Shown: piece after piece, positions 1 to 8,835 of the stretch
Layout: every line of letters starts with the position of its first letter
Numbering within the stretch: the first letter of the stretch is position 1
From: Pseudomonas sp. LS-2
GTDB lineage: Bacteria > Pseudomonadota > Gammaproteobacteria > Pseudomonadales > Pseudomonadaceae
Direction of reading: 5' to 3'
DNA length: 64,000 nucleotides
Assembly: GCF_003605735.1 (NCBI RefSeq)
Contig: NZ_QXTJ01000003.1
Span: 58,907-122,906, forward strand
The notes under the pieces: generated by a model
Told to the model about the DNA's origin: nothing
Database searches by the model: none
The model's input: only the letters and a program-made list of their open reading frames with translations
Program-made: the position numbers and the translations under genes

Positions 1-1394
1 CCCATTTCGTGGCTGTATTTGCCGACATCTCCAGCCTCAAACAGGCCCAGGCCCGCCTGGACTATCAAGCACACCACGACCCGCTGACCGGTCTGCCAAA
101 CCGCACGCTTTTCGAAAGTCGTCTGCATGCCGCACTGACCCACAGTAAGGAGGCGCAAAGCTTGGGTGCGGTGCTGTTCCTCGACCTGGATCGCTTCAAA
201 CATATCAACGATAGTCTCGGCCATCCGGTTGGGGATCTGCTGCTCAAAAGCATCGCTCATCGCCTGAAGGAAAGTTTGCGTGACATCGATACGGTTGCGC
301 GCTTGGGTGGGGACGAATTCATCATTCTACTGCCCGGCTTGCAAACCGCCGGTGACGCCGAATCCATTGCAACCAAATTGCTGAACAGTTTCTCGGCCCC
401 TTTCCAGGCAGGCGAACATGAGTTCTTTATCAGCACGAGTATTGGTGCCGCATTGTTTCCTACCGACGGTGGCGACGTCGCCACGCTGATCAAGAACGCC
501 GATGCAGCGATGTATCGCTCAAAGGCCAAAGGTCGCAACCGCGTTGAAAGCTACACTCGCGACCTGACTGCCCAGGCCAGCGAACGAATCGCGCTGGAGC
601 ACGAGCTGCGCAGGGCAATCGAGCGCAATGAGTTCACGCTTTCCTACCAACCTAAAGTCAGCCTGCTGACGCAACGATTGGTCGGCGCCGAGGCACTGAT
701 CCGCTGGTCCCACCCAACATTCGGAGATGTCCCTCCAGAACGTTTCATTCCACTTGCCGAAGAGAACGGCATGATCCTGCAGATCGGTGAATGGGTGCTG
801 GAGCGGGCCTGCCAGCAACTGCACCAGTGGAATCAGACCTACGACATATTCGGATCGCTATCGGTGAACCTGGCGGGTGCTCAACTCCGCCAACCTAACC
901 TTGTGAATCGCATCGAACAATTGCTTACGGAATACCGGCTACAGCCTGGCTGCCTGCAACTGGAAATCACCGAAAACTTCATCATGTCCCAGACCGAAGA
1001 AGCACTTTCAGTGCTCCACCGCTTGAAAAACCTCGGCGTGCAACTGGCGATCGATGACTTCGGTACGGGCTACTCGTCGCTGAGCTACCTCAAGCGCCTG
1101 CCATTGGACATCCTCAAGATCGACCAGTCATTCGTGCGAGGCCTGCCTGACGATCCTCACGATGCCGCCATCGTCCGCGCCATCATCGCCCTTGGCCGGA
1201 GCATGCAACTGACCGTGATCGCCGAGGGCGTGGAGAACCTCGAACAGCAGCAATTTCTCGCCGACGAAGGTTGCGAGCAGATTCAGGGCTACATCGTCAG
1301 CCTGCCCCTGCCACCCGAAGAATTTTGCGCCACCTTTCTTCGTATCACCGTTTCAGACTTTTCGGATAGCACAGCGCGGAAACCGTCGTTATAA
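1..1394 (+). CDS. GGDEF-EAL domain protein, C-terminal part (5' end outside window)
   Basis: The reading frame is open to the left edge, so the real start lies upstream. The GTG at 9 is only an internal codon. The visible part begins with the tail of a probable PAS domain (…FADISSLKQAQ) and then a GGDEF domain whose A-site GGDEF lies at nt 306-320 (RLGGDEF). An EAL domain follows, starting around nt 640 with the signature AEALIRW and the DDFGTGYSSL loop near nt 1060. Families with this architecture make and/or break down cyclic-di-GMP at the membrane or in the cytosol. Both signature motifs look intact, so either activity is possible. The gene ends 16 nt before a tRNA gene. Confidence 0.95.
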   Translation, partial: HFVAVFADISSLKQAQARLDYQAHHDPLTGLPNRTLFESRLHAALTHSKEAQSLGAVLFLDLDRFKHINDSLGHPVGDLLLKSIAHRLKESLRDIDTVARLGGDEFIILLPGLQTAGDAESIATKLLNSFSAPFQAGEHEFFISTSIGAALFPTDGGDVATLIKNADAAMYRSKAKGRNRVESYTRDLTAQASERIALEHELRRAIERNEFTLSYQPKVSLLTQRLVGAEALIRWSHPTFGDVPPERFIPLAEENGMILQIGEWVLERACQQLHQWNQTYDIFGSLSVNLAGAQLRQPNLVNRIEQLLTEYRLQPGCLQLEITENFIMSQTEEALSVLHRLKNLGVQLAIDDFGTGYSSLSYLKRLPLDILKIDQSFVRGLPDDPHDAAIVRAIIALGRSMQLTVIAEGVENLEQQQFLADEGCEQIQGYIVSLPLPPEEFCATFLRITVSDFSDSTARKPSL

Positions 1395-1410
1395 TCCGCG
1401 GCCAGACTGA

Positions 1411-1487
1411 GGGCCTATAGCTCAGTTGGTTAGAGCAGAGGACTCATAATCCTTTGGTCCACGGTTCGAGTCCGTGTGGGCCCACCA
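1411..1487 (+). tRNA. ileX: tRNA-Ile2 (anticodon CAU)
   Basis: This is a 77-nt cloverleaf with a 7-bp acceptor stem (GGGCCTA pairing with TGGGCCC, one G-T pair), discriminator A and an encoded CCA. The anticodon loop reads CTCATAA, so the anticodon is CAU. The GACTCATAATC anticodon arm resembles E. coli ileX rather than the methionine tRNAs. In such tRNAs TilS converts C34 to lysidine so that AUA is read as isoleucine. The Ile2 call over Met is inferred from this arm. Confidence 0.9.
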
Positions 1488-1492
1488 ACTCC

Positions 1493-1516
1493 AAAGCCGC
1501 GCATTGCGCGGCTTTT
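1493..1516 (+). terminator. Intrinsic terminator after tRNA-Ile2
   Basis: A perfect 10-bp stem (AAAGCCGCGC / GCGCGGCTTT) with an ATT loop is followed by a short T run. It begins 6 nt after the tRNA CCA end. Confidence 0.85.
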
Positions 1517-1664
1517 CTATGCCCGAACCATTTATTCCAGATGCTTGGTTACCCTGATAAATGATGACCGTATCGTCAATCAGGAAATCGCCAGGAACTC
1601 CCTCGTGTCCTCAGTAGACTGAAGGAAGCGGGAGCGGGCCAGGGAGCTCGGTGACATTAGAGCA

Positions 1665-2357
1665 TCACAGCTCCGAGCAGCCCCCACGGCTGATTTTCAG
1701 TTTTCCGTAACGCGCTTTCGTCCCCGCGCCATCGGCCTCCAATCTCTGTAAAAACAGCTCGGGGTGATCCATTGGCAATGCTTTGAGCTCGGCAACAGGT
1801 CTTTCCCACCAACGACTCGCCAACAAGCGTTCGATGATTTCAGGCGAGTGTCGGAAACGCACGACTTTGGCTGGAAAGCCGGCAACGATTGCGTATGGCG
1901 GAACATCCTGAGTGACGACCGCGCGGGTGGCGATGATGGCGCCGGTGCCGACCGTCACGCCCTCCATGATCATCGCGCTGTGGCCGATCCACACATCGTG
2001 GCCGATAACGGCCATGTCGGTATGCGCGTCATAGGTCAGTGGCGAATGGGTGTACTGGAAGGGATGAGAGCTCACCCAGTCGCTGGGATGAGTATATTTT
2101 TCCTGCCCGATGAAGACGTTCGAGGCGATGGAGCAGAATCGGCCGATGGACGAGACCAGGGAGAGGTGGGTACCGCTGCGAATGTAGGTGTGCGCGCCGA
2201 TTTCGACGTGACGCGCACGCAGCTCGAGATGTCCCAGTTCGACGTGATCCTCGATGAGCAGTTCGCAACGTTTGCCGAGGGATTCCAGGCCACCTGCGAG
2301 CTTCGCGCCGCGCTTTCTGATCCAGCGCTTCCAGTAGAGATCTTTCAGGTATTGCAA
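1665..2357 (-). CDS. Xenobiotic (CatB-like) hexapeptide O-acetyltransferase
   Basis: This 230-residue protein belongs to the left-handed beta-helix acetyltransferases. Hexapeptide repeats are clear in the C-terminal half ([20 protein letters not shown]…[10 protein letters not shown]) and are followed by the usual closing [17 protein letters not shown] segment. The loop [11 protein letters not shown] is where the family's catalytic His lies. Relatives acetylate chloramphenicol, streptogramins or sugar hydroxyls from acetyl-CoA. The substrate here cannot be told, and many chromosomal copies act on surface polysaccharide rather than drugs. The gene diverges from the FUSC gene across a 120-nt gap. 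Confidence 0.85.
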   Translation of the reverse strand: MQYLKDLYWKRWIRKRGAKLAGGLESLGKRCELLIEDHVELGHLELRARHVEIGAHTYIRSGTHLSLVSSIGRFCSIASNVFIGQEKYTHPSDWVSSHPFQYTHSPLTYDAHTDMAVIGHDVWIGHSAMIMEGVTVGTGAIIATRAVVTQDVPPYAIVAGFPAKVVRFRHSPEIIERLLASRWWERPVAELKALPMDHPELFLQRLEADGAGTKARYGKLKISRGGCSEL

Positions 2358-2477
2358 AAAGTATTACCTCGTCGCCACGCGTCGGGACTCGTCAGGCCGC
2401 AAGCCTATCAGAAGCCATGCCACCATACGTTTGCCACACTGCTGGATAAATCTGCCACCGACAGGGTCTGTTACCCC

Positions 2478-3524
2478 ATGAATACGCCTTCCCTACCTTT
2501 CTGGCTCCGTCGCGTCCTTCGCCCATTGCTGGACCCGTACCGCCGTTATCGCCATGCGCGCTACATTCACGCCGGGCGGATCGTCGTCGGTCTGCTCGTG
2601 TCCATTCTACTGACCACCGGGATGCACCTGCCCCACGGTGAATGGGCATCGGTGACGATGCTGATCGTGATTGGGGGTCTGCAGCATCATGGCAACATCG
2701 GTAAGAAGTCGGTGGAGCGGGCATATGGAACGCTGATTGGTGCGGCGCTGGGGCTCGCGGTAGTGGCGCAGGAAAGCTACCTGGGCATGCCACTGCTGAC
2801 CTATCTGATCATGTCGTTGATCTGTGGCTTCTTCGCCTATCACGCCATCGGCAAGGGTGGCTATACGGCGCTTTTGTCGGCGATCACGCTGTTTATCGTC
2901 GCGGGACATGGTGATAACCCGATTACTGACGGGCTCTGGCGCACAGTGGATATTCTGATCGGGATCGCCTTGGCGTTGGCGTTCTCATTTGCCCTGCCCC
3001 TGTACGCCGTTTATTCCTGGCGCTACAACCTGGCCATTGGCTTACGCGACTGCGCCAAAGTCTATGAACGCATCAGTCGCGGGCAATCGATCGCCGCCGA
3101 TGAACATCTGAAACTGACTGCGCGACTGAACGCAACGATGCTGCAACTGCGGTCACTGATGCCGTCGGTATCAAAGGAAGTGAAAATATCCCTGGTGGAG
3201 CTGGACGCTATTCAGAGTCATTTCCGCATGTGCCTGAGCACGTTGGAAATCCTGTCCAATCTCCGGCCGGCGGACATGGGGAGTGTAGGCATGAACGCTG
3301 AGCAGCGTCGGATTCGGCGCATGCTGATCGGCATGGCCAGGGCCCTGCAAAGTGGCGCTACAGAGCGCCTGGAGCGTCCGACCGAATCCCTGGCAGTCGG
3401 CCCGCAAGCGCCAGCCGCGTCCGCGGAGGTGCTGGGCTATCAGTTGATGAACCAGCAACTGGCGCTGAACATCGAAGGCTTGCAGCAACGGCTGGCAAAG
3501 ACGGCGAAGAAGTGGAAAATCTGA
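2478..3524 (+). CDS. FUSC family inner-membrane protein
   Basis: A longer open frame begins at 1764, but its first part is antisense to the acetyltransferase gene. The ATG at 2478 (MNTPSLPFWLRR) gives a sensible 348-residue protein. Residues about 30-190 hold six hydrophobic segments in the pattern of the N-terminal FUSC/YccS membrane domain (VGLLVSILLTTG, YGTLIGAALGLAVV, ILIGIALALAFSFALP). The rest is a hydrophilic, helix-rich cytoplasmic part. Relatives include subunits linked to aromatic-acid efflux and YccS-type proteins of unknown role. No partner membrane-fusion gene is adjacent, so the function is open. Confidence 0.82.
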   Translation: MNTPSLPFWLRRVLRPLLDPYRRYRHARYIHAGRIVVGLLVSILLTTGMHLPHGEWASVTMLIVIGGLQHHGNIGKKSVERAYGTLIGAALGLAVVAQESYLGMPLLTYLIMSLICGFFAYHAIGKGGYTALLSAITLFIVAGHGDNPITDGLWRTVDILIGIALALAFSFALPLYAVYSWRYNLAIGLRDCAKVYERISRGQSIAADEHLKLTARLNATMLQLRSLMPSVSKEVKISLVELDAIQSHFRMCLSTLEILSNLRPADMGSVGMNAEQRRIRRMLIGMARALQSGATERLERPTESLAVGPQAPAASAEVLGYQLMNQQLALNIEGLQQRLAKTAKKWKI

Positions 3525-3545
3525 TCTTCGCCATCCTCTGATGCC

Positions 3546-4469
3546 TTAATAAACCGAAGGCACCACCATGTCGCGGGGCACCGGCGCGCGCAGGTAATTG
3601 GCGTTGTACTCTCGCTCCGGCAGCACCACTTGCGGCGACTCGACATCACCACGAGGAATCTGCTGCAGCAAGTGGTGAATGCAGTTCAAACGTGCGCGTT
3701 TCTTGTCATCGGCCTCGACGATCCACCACGGCGCCACATCCGTGTGAGAGCGGGTGAGCATCTCTTCCTTGGCGCGGGTGTAGTCTTCCCAGCGGCGGCG
3801 TGACTCAAGGTCCATCGGCGACAGCTTCCACTGTTTCAACGGATCGTGAATGCGCATCAGAAAGCGCCGATATTGTTCGTCGTCGGTGATCGAGAACCAG
3901 TACTTGATGAGGATGATGCCCGAGCGAACGAGCATTTTCTCGAACTCGGGCACGGTGCGGAAGAACTCTTCGTATTCTTCGTTATCGCAAAAACCCATGA
4001 CCCGCTCCACGCCTGCGCGGTTGTACCAACTGCGGTCGAACAAGACCATTTCCCCTGCTGCTGGCAGGTGAGAAACGTAGCGTTGGAAATACCATTGGGT
4101 GCGCTCGCGCTCACTGGGTGCAGTCAATGCTGCGACACGGCAAACACGCGGATTCAGGCGCTGAGTGATGCGTTTGATGGCACCCCCCTTGCCTGCTGCG
4201 TCACGCCCTTCGAACAACACCACGACCTTGAGCTTCTGACTGACGACCCAGTCCTGCAACTTGACCAGTTCTCCCTGCAGACGCAGCAACTCGCGGAAGT
4301 ACACGCGCCGGTCGATCCCCTTGGGCACTTCTTCACCCAGATCGGCAAGCAAGCCATCCAGACGCGCGTCGTCATACTCCATTTCCAGCTCCTCATCGAA
4401 GCTGTCGAGGATGTCGGCGTGGATATAGCGGGCGGTTTCGGACAAGTCCAGATGCTGGCTATCGGTCAT
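3546..4469 (-). CDS. ppk2: Polyphosphate kinase 2 (PPK2)
   Basis: This 307-residue cytosolic enzyme transfers phosphate between polyphosphate and nucleoside diphosphates. It has the PPK2 Walker A motif FEGRDAAGKGG at residues 86-96, the Walker B/lid region VLFDRSWYNRAGVERVMGF at 142-160 and the R-R-W-E-D-Y-T segment near residue 230. The length matches single-domain class I enzymes, which favour making GTP or ATP from polyphosphate. It converges with the FUSC gene across 21 nt with no evident terminator, and diverges from the class II aldolase gene. Confidence 0.95.
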   Translation of the reverse strand: MTDSQHLDLSETARYIHADILDSFDEELEMEYDDARLDGLLADLGEEVPKGIDRRVYFRELLRLQGELVKLQDWVVSQKLKVVVLFEGRDAAGKGGAIKRITQRLNPRVCRVAALTAPSERERTQWYFQRYVSHLPAAGEMVLFDRSWYNRAGVERVMGFCDNEEYEEFFRTVPEFEKMLVRSGIILIKYWFSITDDEQYRRFLMRIHDPLKQWKLSPMDLESRRRWEDYTRAKEEMLTRSHTDVAPWWIVEADDKKRARLNCIHHLLQQIPRGDVESPQVVLPEREYNANYLRAPVPRDMVVPSVY

Positions 4470-4652
4470 GGCGGGGCTCCCGGCGTGGATTCAGAGGGTC
4501 AGGGAGCCGATTTAGACACGCAGGGAGTGACAGATGAATGACAAAGCGATGACAGCAGGGAAAAGTCCTACATAGCAAGAAGCTCTCGACGACCGCAGTC
4601 ACGGCTGGCACGCTGAGCCGGCAACGACCAACCGAGATCGACCGGAGGAACA

Positions 4653-5420
4653 ATGACACACGCCTACAGCCCGCAGGAATGGCAGCTCAGACAGGAACTG
4701 GCCGCTTGTTATCGACTGATCGCGCACTACAAGATGACCGACCTGATCTCGACGCACATTTCTCTGCGCATTCCCGGACCCGATCACCACTTTCTGATCA
4801 ACCCTTACGGGCTGTTCTTCGAGGAAATCACCGCTTCCAATCTGGTGAAAATCGACCTTGACGGCAATAAAGTGGAGGCGTCGCATTACCCGGTCAACCC
4901 TGCAGGTTTCGTGATTCACAGTGCAATTCACGGCGCCCGGGAAGATGCGCAATGCGTTCTGCACACCCACACAAAGGCCGGATGTGCCGTGGCGGCCCAG
5001 GAAGCCGGGCTGCTGCCGGTCAATCAAATCTCCCTGGAATTTTATGGTCGTGTTGGCTACCACGATTACGAAGGCATCGCGCTGGACTTCAGCGAACAGC
5101 AGCGTCTGGTAAAGGATCTGGGCGACAACTCGGTGATGATCTTGCGCAACCACGGTCTGCTGACCGTCGGCGACAGTGTGAAACAGGCATTCCTGCGCAT
5201 GTACTACCTGGAAAAAGCCTGTGAGATTCAGATTGCGGCGCAGGCAGGTGGCGCTTTGCGTTATCCACCGGACGAGGTGTGCCGTCGCACTGAAAAACAG
5301 TTCAACGAACCGGGGCAGGAGGTTGCGCAAGGCGAACTGAGCGACCCTGACGCCGTGAATTTCGCTTGGGCGGCGTTGCTGCGGTTGTTGGATCGTGTGG
5401 CGCCAGACTACAAAAACTGA
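4653..5420 (+). CDS. Class II aldolase/adducin family protein
   Basis: The 255-residue protein has the zinc-binding fold of fuculose-phosphate aldolase relatives. HTH at residues 104-106 and His167 in RNHGLL supply the usual metal ligands. GGAGG sits 5 nt before the ATG. The family includes sugar-phosphate aldolases, epimerases and decarboxylases. This shorter adducin-like branch often has no assigned substrate, and the sequence does not settle it. The next gene, an Lrp/AsnC regulator, starts 45 nt after the stop, so the two may be co-transcribed. Confidence 0.88.
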   Translation: MTHAYSPQEWQLRQELAACYRLIAHYKMTDLISTHISLRIPGPDHHFLINPYGLFFEEITASNLVKIDLDGNKVEASHYPVNPAGFVIHSAIHGAREDAQCVLHTHTKAGCAVAAQEAGLLPVNQISLEFYGRVGYHDYEGIALDFSEQQRLVKDLGDNSVMILRNHGLLTVGDSVKQAFLRMYYLEKACEIQIAAQAGGALRYPPDEVCRRTEKQFNEPGQEVAQGELSDPDAVNFAWAALLRLLDRVAPDYKN

Positions 5421-5465
5421 GGCGGGATGCAGGTAATATGCCCACCTACCGACGGAGACTCGCCC

Positions 5466-5927
5466 TTGCCCGACACTCGCCCTCCCACCCTGGATGACAT
5501 CGACCGCCAGTTGATCGCAGCCTTGCAGATCAATGCTCGCGAGCCCGTCGCCAATCTGGCTCGCCAACTGGGTATCGCCCGCACGACAGTCACGTCTCGT
5601 CTTGCGCGGCTGGAAAAAACCAGGATCATCACCGGCTACGGCGTTCGTCTGAGCCAACGTCTGGTGGACGGCGGATTGCAGGCCTACGTCGGGATAACCG
5701 TGCAGCCGCGCTCTGGCAAGGAAGTACTGCGCCGCCTGACCGCTCTGGCTCAGGTTCAACAGCTGTGTGCGGTCAGCGGCGAATTCGATTATGTAGCCTG
5801 GCTGCGCACCGATTCACCGGAGCAACTGGACCAACTGCTGGATCTGATTGGAAGCGTCGACGGTGTGGAGAAAACCACGACCTCGATCATCCTCAGCAGC
5901 AAGATAGATCGTGGGCAGCCGGTTTGA
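5466..5927 (+). CDS. Lrp/AsnC family transcriptional regulator
   Basis: I place the start at the TTG at 5466 (residues LPDTRPPTLDDIDRQL) because GGAG lies 8 nt upstream at 5454-5457. The in-frame ATG at 5427 adds 13 untypical residues and has no ribosome site. The product is about 153 residues. An N-terminal winged helix (LDDIDRQLIAALQINARE…ARTTVTSRLARLE) precedes the RAM/ACT ligand-binding domain, which contains the SGEFDYVAW segment. Such proteins sense amino acids. Its place directly before davB suggests control of lysine catabolism, which is an inference from position; from memory the same order occurs in P. putida. Confidence 0.88.
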   Translation: MPDTRPPTLDDIDRQLIAALQINAREPVANLARQLGIARTTVTSRLARLEKTRIITGYGVRLSQRLVDGGLQAYVGITVQPRSGKEVLRRLTALAQVQQLCAVSGEFDYVAWLRTDSPEQLDQLLDLIGSVDGVEKTTTSIILSSKIDRGQPV

Positions 5928-5949
5928 TTGATCCCTTGCGTGACGCCCG

Positions 5950-6017
5950 ATAACAGCCCGGCTTGCTCGCGGTGACGTATCCAGAATCGCACCGCCGACA
6001 AGCCGGCCCCCTACAGC
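5950..6017. repeat. REP-type inverted pair, degenerate
   Basis: Two half-elements in opposite orientation (CAGCCCGGCTTG … CAAGCCGGCC) are separated by about 30 nt and end in CTACAG. This matches the GTAGCAGTCCGGCTTGCC repeat family found elsewhere in the window. It lies between the Lrp gene and davB. Confidence 0.7.
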
Positions 6018-6175
6018 ACAAGGCGATGCTGAAAACGGGTTAAAGGCCAGAATGACGTAACAGTTCGTCACTTTGCCTGAAAACTCTGCATTACGACGAC
6101 ACTCTGCGTCTTATTAACGTCCCAACTGTTATCTAGACTTGTTCACTTTCGCGCCACAGTCGAACAAGGCCAGCC

Positions 6176-7870
6176 ATGAAGAACAATCGCCACCCCGCCG
6201 ACGGTAAAAAACCGATCACGATTTTCGGCCCGGACTTCCCGTTCGCCTTCGACGACTGGATCGAGCATCCCGCCGGCCTCGGCAGTATCCCGAGCGAAAA
6301 CCACGGCAAGGAAGTGGCCATTGTGGGCGCAGGCATTGCCGGTCTGGTCGCGGCCTACGAGCTGATGAAGCTGGGCCTCAAGCCTGTCGTCTATGAAGCC
6401 TCGAAGATGGGCGGCCGTTTGCGCTCCCAGCAGTTCGAGGGCGCTGAAGGCATCATCGCCGAGTTGGGCGGGATGCGTTTCCCGGTCTCGTCCACGGCGT
6501 TCTATCACTACGTCGACAAACTGGGGCTGGAGTCCAGACCGTTCCCGAATCCACTGACCGCCGCCTCCGGCAGCACCGTGATCGATCTGGAAGGCACCAC
6601 CCACTACGCACAGAAACTGTCGGACCTGCCTGCGCTCTTTCAGGAAGTGGCTGACGCCTGGGCCGACGCGCTGGAAGACGGCGCGCAGTTCGCCGACATT
6701 CAGCAAGCCATCCGCGATCGGGACGTACCGCGCCTCAAAGCACTGTGGGACAAACTGGTGCCGCTATGGGACGACCGCACATTCTACGATTTCGTCGCCA
6801 CCTCCAAAGCCTTCGCCAAACTGTCGTTCTATCACCGCGAAGTGTTCGGCCAGGTGGGGTTTGGCACCGGTGGTTGGGATTCGGACTTTCCCAACTCGAT
6901 GCTGGAAATCTTCCGCGTGGTCATGACCAACTGCGACGATCACCAGCACCTGATCGTCGGCGGCGTGGAACAGGTGCCGCTAGGCATCTGGCGTCACGCG
7001 CCGGAGCGTTGCGCACACTGGCCTGAAGGCACCAGCCTTTCGACCCTGCACCATGGTGCACCGCGCACGGGGGTCAAACGAATTGCTCGCGCTGCCGATG
7101 GCACGTTCGCGGTCACTGACAACTGGGGCGATACCCGTCACTACGACGCTGTTCTGGCGACCTGCCAGAGCTGGCTGCTCACCACACAGATCGAATGCGA
7201 AGAGTCGCTGTTCTCACAGAAGATGTGGATGGCGCTGGACCGCACGCGCTACATGCAGTCATCGAAAACCTTCGTCATGGTCGACCGGCCGTTCTGGAAG
7301 GACAAAGATCCGGAAACCGGCCGCGACCTGATGAGCATGACCCTCACCGACCGCCTGACGCGCGGCACCTACCTGTTCGATAACGGCACCTATTCCAACG
7401 GCGTCGATAAGCCGGGGGTGATTTGTCTGTCGTACTCATGGATGAGCGACGCGCTGAAAATGCTGCCGCACCCGGTAGAAAAACGCGTCAGCCTGGCCTT
7501 GGGCGCACTGAAAAAGATTTATCCGAAGGTCGACATTGCCGCACGCATCATCGGAGATCCAATCACAGTGTCGTGGGAAGCGGACCCGCACTTCCTCGGC
7601 GCTTTCAAAGGCGCGCTGCCAGGCCACTACCGTTACAACCAGCGGATGTACGCACATTTCATGCAGAAGGATATGCCTGACGACCAGCGCGGCATTTTCA
7701 TCGCGGGCGACGACGTGTCATGGACGCCGGCCTGGGTCGAAGGCGCGGTACAGACTTCGCTCAACGCGGTTTGGGGGATCATGACCCACTTCGGCGGCAA
7801 GACGCACGCCGAGAACCCGGGCCCGGGTGACGTGTTCCACGAAATCGGCCCTATCGTTTTGCCGGAATAA
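6176..7870 (+). CDS. davB: L-lysine 2-monooxygenase (flavin amine oxidase)
   Basis: This 564-residue flavoenzyme oxidatively decarboxylates L-lysine to 5-aminovaleramide with O2, the first step of the delta-aminovalerate route. The FAD dinucleotide motif is GAGIAG at residues 51-56, followed by VVYEASKMGGRLRS. The C-terminal flavin segment is GIFIAGDDVSWTPAWVEGA. As I recall, the sequence is close along its whole length to P. putida DavB, starting with NNRHPADGKKPITIFGPDFPF. Tryptophan 2-monooxygenase (IaaM) is the nearest alternative family. The partner amidase davA follows after 10 nt. Confidence 0.93.
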   Translation: MKNNRHPADGKKPITIFGPDFPFAFDDWIEHPAGLGSIPSENHGKEVAIVGAGIAGLVAAYELMKLGLKPVVYEASKMGGRLRSQQFEGAEGIIAELGGMRFPVSSTAFYHYVDKLGLESRPFPNPLTAASGSTVIDLEGTTHYAQKLSDLPALFQEVADAWADALEDGAQFADIQQAIRDRDVPRLKALWDKLVPLWDDRTFYDFVATSKAFAKLSFYHREVFGQVGFGTGGWDSDFPNSMLEIFRVVMTNCDDHQHLIVGGVEQVPLGIWRHAPERCAHWPEGTSLSTLHHGAPRTGVKRIARAADGTFAVTDNWGDTRHYDAVLATCQSWLLTTQIECEESLFSQKMWMALDRTRYMQSSKTFVMVDRPFWKDKDPETGRDLMSMTLTDRLTRGTYLFDNGTYSNGVDKPGVICLSYSWMSDALKMLPHPVEKRVSLALGALKKIYPKVDIAARIIGDPITVSWEADPHFLGAFKGALPGHYRYNQRMYAHFMQKDMPDDQRGIFIAGDDVSWTPAWVEGAVQTSLNAVWGIMTHFGGKTHAENPGPGDVFHEIGPIVLPE

Positions 7871-7880
7871 GGAGCCTTTC

Positions 7881-8678
7881 ATGCGCGTCGCCCTGTATCA
7901 ATGCCCACCGCTGCCGCTGGATATCACCGGCAACCTGCAACGTCTCAATACACAAGCGATTGAAGCGGCGGCGCAAGGGGTGGTGCTCCTGGTGTGCCCG
8001 GAGATGTTTCTCAGTGGCTACAACATCGGCGCCCAGGCAGCGCGCTCACTGGCGCAACGGAGCGATGGCCCGGCAGCCCACGCCATTGCCGCCATTACTC
8101 AGGCAACGGGTGTGGCGATTCTGTATGGCTATCCCGAGCTTGGCGCAGACGATCAGGTCTACAACGCGGTGCAGCTGATTGATGCTCAAGGTTCACGCCT
8201 CTGCAATTACCGTAAGACGCATCTGTATGGAGATCTGGACAAGTCGATGTTCAGCGCAGGAGAAGAGCATTTTCCTGTCGTGGCATTTGAGGGCTGGAAG
8301 CTGGGCTTTTTGATCTGTTATGACGTGGAGTTTCCCGAGAACACTCGGCGCCTGGCATTGGACGGCGTCGATCTGATTCTGGTACCGACCGCCAATATGG
8401 AGCCCTATGATTTCGTCGCTGAAGTCACGGTGCGGGCGCGAGCTTTCGAGAACCAGTGCTACCTGGTGTACGCCAACTACTGCGGCAGCGAGGGCGACAT
8501 TCACTACTGCGGACTGAGCAGCATCTGCGCGCCGGATGGCAAACAGGTCGGCTTGACAGGACAGGACGAAGCGCTGGTGATCGCTGATCTGGACCGACGG
8601 ACGATGAGCGAATCGCAGGCGATCAATACGTATTTCAAGGATCGCCGGCCGGGGTTTTACGCAGGGCTGGTGAAGTAA
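7881..8678 (+). CDS. davA: 5-aminopentanamidase (5-aminovaleramidase), nitrilase family
   Basis: The start is the ATG at 7881, with AAGGAG 6 nt upstream, giving 265 residues. The nitrilase-fold triad is visible as Glu41 (CPEMFLSG), Lys112 (NYRKTHL) and Cys146 (FLICYDVEFPEN). It would hydrolyse 5-aminovaleramide from DavB to 5-aminovalerate and ammonia. The gene lies 10 nt downstream of davB and is surely co-transcribed. The later enzymes DavT and DavD, which make glutarate, are not in this window. Confidence 0.93.
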   Translation: MRVALYQCPPLPLDITGNLQRLNTQAIEAAAQGVVLLVCPEMFLSGYNIGAQAARSLAQRSDGPAAHAIAAITQATGVAILYGYPELGADDQVYNAVQLIDAQGSRLCNYRKTHLYGDLDKSMFSAGEEHFPVVAFEGWKLGFLICYDVEFPENTRRLALDGVDLILVPTANMEPYDFVAEVTVRARAFENQCYLVYANYCGSEGDIHYCGLSSICAPDGKQVGLTGQDEALVIADLDRRTMSESQAINTYFKDRRPGFYAGLVK

Positions 8679-8688
8679 ACCGTTGAAC

Positions 8689-8750
8689 CTGTAGCAGTCC
8701 AGCTTGCCGGCGGCGGCATCATGATATCTACGATCTGCAAGCCGGACGGC
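8689..8750. repeat. REP-type inverted pair
   Basis: CTGTAGCAGTCCAGCTTGCC at the left is matched by the inverted GCAAGCCGGACGGCT at the right. It lies between davA and pqqF. Confidence 0.75.
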
Positions 8751-8835
8751 TCAGAGCAGCGTTTGCAAATATCACGAATCCACCTGTTATCCGCTAGCAT
8801 GAGCAGTCACTTCCCGAGCGTCTGCGGAATTCGTC

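Noticed and set aside
1764..2477. Upstream extension of the FUSC frame
   Set aside because: It is antisense to the acetyltransferase gene and its sequence is not membrane-like; the ATG at 2478 begins the real protein.
4599..5759. 386-codon open frame on the minus strand over the class II aldolase and Lrp genes
   Set aside because: It is antisense to two genes with clear family motifs and has no recognisable domain or ribosome site.
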